Below, piece by piece: positions 58,294 to 64,000 of a DNA stretch of 64,000 nt (positions are counted from its first letter, which is position 1; each line of letters opens with the position of its first letter). The notes under the pieces are model-generated. The model worked only from the letters and a program-made list of their open reading frames with translations, did no database searches and was not told the origin of the DNA. This DNA comes from Aureibaculum algae (GTDB lineage: Bacteria; Bacteroidota; Bacteroidia; Flavobacteriales; Flavobacteriaceae), in the NCBI RefSeq assembly GCF_006065315.1, contig NZ_CP040749.1:1054001-1118000 (forward strand), in the 5' to 3' direction. A program made the translations under genes and the position numbers.

Positions 58294-58749
58294 TTATTTT
58301 TTTATTGTATTTTCATAAATTTGAATCCACTCAGCAACAGTCATTTTCTTAGCTAATTTTCCAATAAGTTCATAGGGAATTTCATTAGTATACTTAAATC
58401 GTATACAGCTTTTACCCATATCTAATTTTCGTTTACTGTAGTCGGGGTATTCAGCTACAAACCAATCTAACAGTTCTTTTTTAGCATAAATACCACTATG
58501 ATATAAGTTGATGGAATTTTTCTGTGAAGCTAAATTTATAAAAGGTAAAGGTAACTTAGGATCGCAATGATAACCATTGGGGTAGATTGAATGTGGAATA
58601 TAATACCCAATCATATTATAATTAATTCCTTCTTCATATCCTTTTGGTAGATTTTTCAATAAAACTAGCCTTACTTTTTTAAGAGGTTCTTTTCTGTCTT
58701 CTGGTAATTGGTCGATATAATCTTCAACCGAGTTGGCTTTATAATTCAT
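58294..58749 (-). CDS. DUF1801 domain protein
   Basis: A 151-residue cytoplasmic protein. The opening SVEDYIDQLPEDRKEPLKKVR, the middle EGINYNMIGYYIP and the C-terminal CIRFKYTNEIPYELIGKLAKKM fit the DUF1801 (YdhG-like) fold, an alpha/beta domain of unknown function. There are no catalytic motifs to name. It lies between the 2-hydroxyacid dehydrogenase and VOC genes in a loose minus-strand series. Confidence 0.8.
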   Translation of the reverse strand: MNYKANSVEDYIDQLPEDRKEPLKKVRLVLLKNLPKGYEEGINYNMIGYYIPHSIYPNGYHCDPKLPLPFINLASQKNSINLYHSGIYAKKELLDWFVAEYPDYSKRKLDMGKSCIRFKYTNEIPYELIGKLAKKMTVAEWIQIYENTIKK

Positions 58750-58779
58750 AATAGATGTTCATCACAATTAGCGAACAAG

Positions 58780-59724
58780 TTATGAAAAATTTGCTTCAAC
58801 CTTATCAACTATAGTTTGGGCTAATTTTTCATTACTTTCAATTGTCCAGCCAGCAACATGGGGAGATAAAATTACATTTTCTGCTTTTATCAAATATTGA
58901 AAAGCTTCGGGCATGTTTTTATTGGTAAATAAATTCTCAAAAGATGATTTTTCATATTCTAAAACATCTAATCCCGCACCTAAAATTTTACCAGATTTTA
59001 GGGCATCTACCAAATCTTTCGTCACCGCACTTTTCCCTCTCGCTGTATTTATAAACCAAATCGGTTTTTGAAAGGCATTAATAAAATCAATATTAACCAT
59101 ATTAAGGGTTAAGGGCGTTTGTGGTGTGTGTAAACTAACAACGTCCGTTTTCGCTTGAAATTCAGATAAGGTAACTTGTTTACAGTTGTCATCACCAACA
59201 TTAGGTTTAATATCATAGCAAAGGATTTCTACATCAAATCCTTGTAGTTTTTTGGCAAAAGCTTTGCCCATGTTTCCATAACCGATAATACCGACTGTTT
59301 TACCATCTAGTTCTAAACCACGATTATCTTCACGAAGCCATTTTCCTAGTCTAACTTCCTTGTCAGCTTTATTGAGTTTGTTAAATAAAGACAGTAACAT
59401 ACCTAAGGCATGTTCGCCAACAGCATTTCTATTTCCTTCGGGTGCTGCTATCAGTTGAATGTTTTTTGATGTAGCATAATCAACATCAATATTTTCTAAT
59501 CCCGCACCAACTCTTGCTATAAACTTTAAATTTTTAGTGCTGTCAATAAATGTCTTATCGATTGTAAAACGGCTTCTGATAACCAAACCTTGGTACTCTT
59601 TTATTTTGTTTTCAATACGTTCTTTTGAGGAAGTAAAATCTTCGTCACAGATATAGCCTAAATTTTCTAAACCTTTTTTTAGTAGCGGATGGTTGCTATC
59701 AAGAAATAATACTTTTTGTGTCAT
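58780..59724 (-). CDS. D-2-hydroxyacid dehydrogenase family protein (SerA-like)
   Basis: A 314-residue NAD-dependent dehydrogenase. The Rossmann motif GIIGYGNMGKAFAKKL lies at about 145-160; the catalytic residues are in INTARGKS (Arg), the AGLDVLEYE segment (Glu region) and SPHVAGWT (His). I use ATG 59724 (MTQKVLFLDSN); a GTG six codons earlier lies inside the atp terminator. It may be a 3-phosphoglycerate dehydrogenase or another D-2-hydroxyacid dehydrogenase; the absence of an ACT domain and the short length leave that open. Confidence 0.87.
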   Translation of the reverse strand: MTQKVLFLDSNHPLLKKGLENLGYICDEDFTSSKERIENKIKEYQGLVIRSRFTIDKTFIDSTKNLKFIARVGAGLENIDVDYATSKNIQLIAAPEGNRNAVGEHALGMLLSLFNKLNKADKEVRLGKWLREDNRGLELDGKTVGIIGYGNMGKAFAKKLQGFDVEILCYDIKPNVGDDNCKQVTLSEFQAKTDVVSLHTPQTPLTLNMVNIDFINAFQKPIWFINTARGKSAVTKDLVDALKSGKILGAGLDVLEYEKSSFENLFTNKNMPEAFQYLIKAENVILSPHVAGWTIESNEKLAQTIVDKVEANFS

Positions 59725-59730
59725 GCTTAT

Positions 59731-59768
59731 AAATAAAAACACCCAAAGATATTAAATCTTCGGGTGTT
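59731..59768 (-). terminator. intrinsic terminator of the ATP synthase operon
   Basis: On the minus strand, AACACCC(g)AAGAT pairs with ATCTT(t)GGGTGTT (13 positions, one mismatch) with a 5-base loop and is followed by TTTTATTT. It lies about 105 bases after the atpG stop codon. Confidence 0.8.
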
Positions 59769-59829
59769 CTGATATTATTTTATAGATGATTTACAATGAG
59801 TCAATTAATGACATTCGTAAAACTATAAT

Positions 59830-59895
59830 TAATTATTGAATGCTTCCGCACTGATTAAGAATTTGACTTCGCCTAATTATTTAGTGCTTCCGCAC
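59830..59895 (-). repeat. duplicated 3' end of atpG
   Basis: Bases 59874-59895, which encode the last residues of AtpG, recur at 59830-59851 just downstream with 20 of 22 positions identical. The downstream copy, read in its own frame, would also encode AEAxNN and stop. The copies are 44 bases apart, so the second is out of frame. Confidence 0.75.
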
Positions 59896-60733
59896 CACCA
59901 ACAATTTCTAAAATTTCGTTCGTAATAGCTGCTTGACGTGCTTTGTTATATGACAATTTCAATTGGTCACGTAATTCAGTCGCATTATCAGTCGCTTTAT
60001 GCATGGCTGTCATACGAGCACCGTGTTCTGATGCGTAAGAATCTCTTACGGATTTATACAATTGTGTTTTTAAAGATTTAGGAATTAAACCTTCAACAAT
60101 TTCAATTTTTGAAGGTTCAAAAATATAATCTAAATTCACATTTTCATTACTAGCTTCAGAAACAATTGGTAAAAACTGTTCGTTAGTTGTAATTTGTGTT
60201 GCGGCATTTTTAAATCTGTTGTAAACAATTTCAATGTGATCATAAGATCCATCAGCATATTGCTCCATTAAAGATTCGGCAATTTTCGCAGTATTGTCAA
60301 ACGTTAAGTCGTCAAATAAATCACTATGATTTGCAACTACATTATGTTTTTTTGACAATAAATCATTTGCTTTTTTACCAATAGTTATAACATCCACTTT
60401 TTGATTAACATACGTAGAATGAATAATATCAAGAGCTTTTTTTATTACAGAAGTATTGAAGGCACCACAAAGACCTCTATTGGAAGTTACCACAACTAAA
60501 AGCACTTTTTTTACCTCTCTTTTTTGAGCATAAACACTTCCAACATCACCTTCTAAGGTAGCACTTAAACTTTGCAACAATTCAGTTAATTTATTGGAAT
60601 AAGGACGCATAGCAGTAATTGCATCTTGGGCTTTTTTCAACTTAGCAGCAGATACCATTTTCATGGCACTCGTAATCTGCATGGTTGAACCAATAGATGA
60701 AATTCTGTTTCGTATTTCTTTTAAATTTGCCAT
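59873..60733 (-). CDS. atpG: F1Fo ATP synthase subunit gamma
   Basis: The central rotor shaft of F1. The 286-residue protein has the two conserved helical ends: N-terminal MANLKEIRNRISSIGSTMQITSAMKMVSAAK and C-terminal SEHGARMTAMHKATDNATEL...YNKARQAAITNEILEIVGGAEAL (each given in part). The middle VVVTSNRGLCGAFNTSVIKKA is the usual gamma core. It is the last gene of the minus-strand operon. A perfect hairpin separates it from atpA, and its 3' end is partly duplicated downstream. Confidence 0.97.
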   Translation of the reverse strand: MANLKEIRNRISSIGSTMQITSAMKMVSAAKLKKAQDAITAMRPYSNKLTELLQSLSATLEGDVGSVYAQKREVKKVLLVVVTSNRGLCGAFNTSVIKKALDIIHSTYVNQKVDVITIGKKANDLLSKKHNVVANHSDLFDDLTFDNTAKIAESLMEQYADGSYDHIEIVYNRFKNAATQITTNEQFLPIVSEASNENVNLDYIFEPSKIEIVEGLIPKSLKTQLYKSVRDSYASEHGARMTAMHKATDNATELRDQLKLSYNKARQAAITNEILEIVGGAEALNN

Positions 60734-60757
60734 TTGTTTTTAGTACACAGTATAAAG

Positions 60758-60797
60758 GTATTACGTATTAAAATGTCAACATTTTAATACGTAATAC
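60758..60797 (-). promoter_or_regulatory. perfect 19-base hairpin between atpA and atpG
   Basis: The arms GTATTACGTATTAAAATGT and their exact reverse complement are separated by two bases. On the minus-strand message the hairpin begins 10 bases after the atpA stop codon and ends 24 bases before the atpG start codon. There is no T-run after it, so RNA processing or protection of the upstream message is more likely than termination. Confidence 0.85.
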
Positions 60798-60807
60798 ACT
60801 TCTCTAA

Positions 60808-62385
60808 TTAAATGTATTTTTCTGATATTTCTTTAGCAGCATTCTCAATAACTGAAATTGCATCTTCAGTTAATTTACCTGATTTTAAAGTATCTAAAGT
60901 ATCTCTATGTTTAGTGTTTAAAAAGTAAAGAAAATCTTTTTCAAATTCTTTTACTTTTTCAACAGGTACATTTCTTAATAAATTTTTAGAACCAGCATAG
61001 ATAATTGCAACTTGATCTTCAACAGTAAAAGGATCGTTTTGAGCTTGTTTTAAAATCTCAACATTACGTTTACCTTTTTCAATTACATTCATTGTTGCAG
61101 CATCTAAATCAGAACCAAATTTTGCAAAAGCTTCTAATTCACGATATTGTGCTTGATCTAGTTTTAAAGTACCTGCAACTTTTTTCATTGATTTAATCTG
61201 AGCATTACCACCAACACGAGATACAGAAATACCTACGTTAATTGCTGGTCTAACACCTGAATTAAATAAATCAGATTCTAAGAAAATTTGTCCATCCGTA
61301 ATAGAAATTACGTTTGTTGGTATATAAGCAGAAACATCACCTGCTTGAGTTTCAATAATAGGTAATGCAGTTAAAGAACCACCACCTTTTACTAAATGTT
61401 TTATAGAATCAGGAATGTCATTCATTTGCTGAGCAATAGTATCATCATTGATCACTTTTGCAGCACGTTCTAATAATCTTGAGTGTAAATAAAATACATC
61501 ACCAGGATAAGCTTCACGTCCCGGTGGTCTTCTTAATAATAAAGAAATCTCACGATACGCTACGGCTTGTTTAGATAAATCATCAAAAACAATTAATGCA
61601 GGACGACCAGTATCTCTAAAAAATTCACCAATTGCAGCACCTGCCATTGGAGCATATACTTGCATAGGAGCAGGGTCAGAAGCATTTGCGGCAACAATAG
61701 TTGTATACGCTAATGCACCACGTTCTTCTAACATATTTGCAATAGCCGCTACGTTAGATCCTTTTTGACCTATAGCGACATAAATACAATATACGGGCTC
61801 ACCAGCATCAAAAAATTCTTTTTGATTTAAGATAGTATCTAAAGCAACAGTTGATTTACCTGTTTGACGGTCACCAATAATAAGTTCACGTTGACCTCTA
61901 CCAACAGGAATCATAGCATCAATAGCTTTAATACCAGATTGCATAGGCTCAGTAACAGGCTCACGGAAAATTACACCAGGAGCTTTACGCTCTAATGGCA
62001 TTTCGTAAGTCTCACCTGTAATAGGTCCTTTACCATCAATTGGTTCTCCCAAAGTGTTCACAACTCTACCTACGATACCTTCACCAACTCTTAACGAAGA
62101 AATTCTTTCTGTACGTTTTACTGTAGCTCCTTCTCTAATATCAGTTGAATCACCTAATAATACAACACCAACATTATCTTCTTCAAGGTTAAGTACCATA
62201 CCTTCCAATCCGTTTTCGAATTCTACTAGTTCACCGTATTGTACATTGGCTAGACCGTAAACACGAGCAATACCATCACCTATCTGTAAAACAGTACCTA
62301 CTTCATCTAAAGAAGCGTTACCATCAAAACCTGCTAATTGTTGTTTTAAAATTGCTGATACTTCAGCTGGATTTATTGTTGCCAT
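60808..62385 (-). CDS. atpA: F1Fo ATP synthase subunit alpha
   Basis: A 525-residue non-catalytic nucleotide-binding subunit, three copies per F1. Motifs: N-terminal beta barrel (DGIARVYGL), Walker [10 protein letters not shown] (about 170-178), [28 protein letters not shown], and the arginine-finger region [13 protein letters not shown]. Length is normal (500-550). It is between atpH and atpG, followed by the 19-base perfect hairpin. The atpD and atpC genes are not part of this cluster, as is usual in Bacteroidota. Confidence 0.98.
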   Translation of the reverse strand: MATINPAEVSAILKQQLAGFDGNASLDEVGTVLQIGDGIARVYGLANVQYGELVEFENGLEGMVLNLEEDNVGVVLLGDSTDIREGATVKRTERISSLRVGEGIVGRVVNTLGEPIDGKGPITGETYEMPLERKAPGVIFREPVTEPMQSGIKAIDAMIPVGRGQRELIIGDRQTGKSTVALDTILNQKEFFDAGEPVYCIYVAIGQKGSNVAAIANMLEERGALAYTTIVAANASDPAPMQVYAPMAGAAIGEFFRDTGRPALIVFDDLSKQAVAYREISLLLRRPPGREAYPGDVFYLHSRLLERAAKVINDDTIAQQMNDIPDSIKHLVKGGGSLTALPIIETQAGDVSAYIPTNVISITDGQIFLESDLFNSGVRPAINVGISVSRVGGNAQIKSMKKVAGTLKLDQAQYRELEAFAKFGSDLDAATMNVIEKGKRNVEILKQAQNDPFTVEDQVAIIYAGSKNLLRNVPVEKVKEFEKDFLYFLNTKHRDTLDTLKSGKLTEDAISVIENAAKEISEKYI

Positions 62386-62399
62386 TTATTTAATTTTTA

Positions 62400-62954
62400 T
62401 TAAAACTTTGGTACGTAATGATTATGTTCAAATTCTCTACGTAAATTATTCATTTTTCCTGTAATACTAGCGTCAAATTGTTTATCGCCAACACGTAAAA
62501 TAAATCCGCCAATAATTGATGGATCAATAATGTTTTCAATACTAACCTCTTTACCTACTATTTCTTTAACCTTTATTAGTATTTTTTCTTCTAAGGCTTT
62601 AGTTAAAGGAATCGCCGTGGTTACTTTCGCTACTTCAGAACCTTTATGAAGGTCATAAATTAGTATATATTGTTTTGCGATTTGAGATAAGATAGATAAT
62701 CTTTTATTCTCAATAAGTAAATCAATAAAACGTATTGATATTTTATCAAGATTTTTAAATACTGCTAACAAAGCAGACTTTTTAATTTTTGATTTGATTA
62801 CAGGACTGCTCAACATAATTTGCAACTCTTTACTGCCTTCCATAGTAGAAGCAATAGATTGCATATCGTCATTAATAGTGTCGGCCTTTTTTAATTCTAA
62901 CGAAAGATTTAAAACAGCTTTGGCGTATCTTATGGCAGCTCTTGAGTGCTTCAT
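62400..62954 (-). CDS. atpH: F1Fo ATP synthase subunit delta
   Basis: A 184-residue peripheral-stalk protein (OSCP homologue). The N-terminal six-helix domain starts with HSRAAIRYAKAVLNLSLE, and the C-terminal domain has EKILIKVKEIVGKEVSIEN, IDPSIIGGFILRVGDKQFD and GKMNNLRREF, all typical of AtpH. It starts directly at the atpF stop codon (adjacent genes without gap) and lies 14 bases upstream of atpA, so it is translationally coupled. Confidence 0.93.
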   Translation of the reverse strand: MKHSRAAIRYAKAVLNLSLELKKADTINDDMQSIASTMEGSKELQIMLSSPVIKSKIKKSALLAVFKNLDKISIRFIDLLIENKRLSILSQIAKQYILIYDLHKGSEVAKVTTAIPLTKALEEKILIKVKEIVGKEVSIENIIDPSIIGGFILRVGDKQFDASITGKMNNLRREFEHNHYVPKF

Positions 62955-63449
62955 CTAGTTCAATTTTACATCGTTTAACATACTTTCAACTAACTTTTCT
63001 TGTTTGTCTTTATTTGAAAGTTGTTCTTTTAAGACTTTTTCTGCAATGCCTATTGAAAGATCTGCTACTTGATTTTTTAAGTCAGTAATAGCTGCTAATT
63101 TTTCGTTTTGGATACTAGTTTTAGCCTGTTCTATAATTTTATTCGCTTGTGCTTTTGCTTCATCTTTAGCTTCAGAGATTACATTATTTTTCATCTCTCT
63201 AGCTTCTTTAAGCATAGCATCTCTTTCTGCACGGGCTTCTTTTAAAATCTTTTCATTATCAGATTTTAAATTTTCCATTTCTTGACGAGCTTTATCTGCT
63301 TCCAACAAAGCATTTTTTATAGAGTCTTCTCTTTCGCCTACTGCACCTAAAATAGGTTTCCAAGCAAATTTTCTAAGAATAATCAATAAAATAATAAAGG
63401 TTATACCAGTCCAAACAACAAGTCCTAATCCAGGAGTTACTAAATCCAT
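62955..63449 (-). CDS. atpF: F1Fo ATP synthase subunit b
   Basis: A 164-residue peripheral stalk subunit. A single N-terminal membrane helix (MDLVTPGLGLVVWTGITF, about 5-27) is followed by a long charged coiled coil (about 35-160, RQEMENLKSDNEKILKEARA). I choose the ATG at 63449: the longer frame to 63494 adds 15 residues that read through the intercistronic hairpin region and are not found in the family. It follows atpE after a terminator-like hairpin. Confidence 0.93.
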   Translation of the reverse strand: MDLVTPGLGLVVWTGITFIILLIILRKFAWKPILGAVGEREDSIKNALLEADKARQEMENLKSDNEKILKEARAERDAMLKEAREMKNNVISEAKDEAKAQANKIIEQAKTSIQNEKLAAITDLKNQVADLSIGIAEKVLKEQLSNKDKQEKLVESMLNDVKLN

Positions 63450-63480
63450 TTTATATTTTTTATATATTAATTTTAAACAA

Positions 63481-63515
63481 AAATAAAAGTGCAACCAACC
63501 GTTACACTTTTATTT
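63481..63515 (-). terminator. attenuator-like hairpin between atpE and atpF
   Basis: Perfect 11-base inverted repeat AAATAAAAGTG/CACTTTTATTT with a 13-base loop. On the minus strand it starts five bases after the atpE stop codon and is followed by TTGTTT, with T-richness continuing from the stem, so it looks like a partial terminator. It would raise atpE message relative to downstream genes. Confidence 0.7.
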
Positions 63516-63519
63516 CTTT

Positions 63520-63762
<243 letters not shown>

Positions 63763-63783
63763 TTAAATATTTAAAATTAATTA

Positions 63784-64000
63784 TTAATGTTCTGCTTCTT
63801 CAGTTGCCATACCAAAATATAGGGCAGACAATACTGTAAATATGTAGGCTTGTATAGCCGTTACTATAATCTCAATAACCGTAATAAACAATGCAAATGC
63901 AACTGATACAGGTGCAACCGCAACTGATTTAAACACGAATATTAAAGACATTAATGCTAATATAATAATGTGACCTGCTGTAATGTTAGCAAACAAACGA
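63784..64000 (-). CDS. atpB: F1Fo ATP synthase subunit a (partial, C-terminal end)
   Basis: The last 72 codons of atpB, cut by the right edge of the window. The visible part begins R-L-F-A-N-I-T-A-G-H, in which the Arg codon at 63997-63999 corresponds to the essential arginine of the proton path (Arg210 in E. coli). Two hydrophobic helices follow (IIILALMSLIFVFKSV and FALFITVIEIIVTAIQAYIF), with the usual C-terminal IQAYIFTVLSALYFGMA. It precedes atpE by 24 bases. The first 5/6 of the gene lies outside. Confidence 0.95.
   Translation of the reverse strand, partial: RLFANITAGHIIILALMSLIFVFKSVAVAPVSVAFALFITVIEIIVTAIQAYIFTVLSALYFGMATEEAEH

Noticed and set aside
63450..63494. Longer atpF start (extra 15 residues)
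   Set aside because: The extension would translate part of the intercistronic hairpin and puts a basic, unconserved stretch before the membrane helix; the ATG at 63449 gives a normal AtpF.

Overview
The window comes from the chromosome of a Bacteroidota bacterium, most likely a Flavobacteriaceae member. DNA is AT-rich, there are two tandem SusC/SusD pairs, one protein carries a type IX secretion (T9SS) C-terminal sorting domain, several intergenic regions hold the Bacteroidota -7 promoter box TAnnTTTG, and the F1Fo ATP synthase cluster lacks atpD and atpC next to atpG. I saw no tRNA, rRNA, CRISPR array, insertion sequence or prophage.

Layout. Positions 1-2322 (minus) hold a cut sialate O-acetylesterase-like gene, a CE2-like SGNH esterase lipoprotein and an AraC regulator. 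An EamA transporter follows on the plus strand. Positions 3685-19529 form a rhamnose region: rhaD-rhaI-rhaB on the minus strand, a divergent GntR-type regulator, then a plus-strand series of PhyH-like dioxygenase, creatininase-family protein, aldo/keto reductase, rhamnose symporter RhaT, NodB-like deacetylase, PL14-like lyase, GH78 rhamnosidase and GH88 unsaturated glucuronyl hydrolase. Positions 20443-32852 encode SusC-SusD-SusC-SusD and two surface lipoproteins (DUF1735-like; four Ig-like repeats plus a CBM). A minus-strand GH3 and a plus-strand GH2 with a LamG insert follow, then a 1134-residue T9SS-exported repeat protein. Positions 43508-49776 hold a Nudix-type AraR regulator, araB-araD-araA and a sodium/sugar symporter. 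Positions 50095-55370 hold a second GntR-type regulator, xylB, xylA and an MFS sugar porter. The rest is housekeeping: CBS protein, MtfA-like peptidase, TSUP permease, VOC protein, DUF1801 protein, 2-hydroxyacid dehydrogenase and the minus-strand atp operon (atpB-E-F-H-A-G), cut at the right edge.

How it works together (inference from families). Surface SusC/D systems and glycan-binding lipoproteins capture an acidic, probably acetylated polysaccharide. The PL14-like lyase would create unsaturated uronic acid ends that GH88 removes; GH78, GH2 and GH3 release rhamnose and neutral sugars; the released L-rhamnose, L-arabinose and D-xylose enter dedicated import and catabolic pathways. No sulfatase and no KduI/KduD-type uronate genes are present, so this is not a typical ulvan locus and uronate metabolism must lie elsewhere.

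Most notable: (1) a palindrome TAAATGTA-N5-TACATTTA, exact or near-exact, upstream of susC, between GH3 and GH2, upstream of the T9SS protein and upstream of araB, suggesting one repressor joins arabinose use to the whole polysaccharide locus; (2) an 18-bp direct-repeat element (16/18 identical) upstream of both rhaD and the PhyH gene, joining an uncharacterised PhyH-creatininase-AKR module to rhamnose metabolism; (3) perfect intercistronic hairpins after atpE, after atpA and after rhaD, placed where unequal expression of operon genes would be useful.
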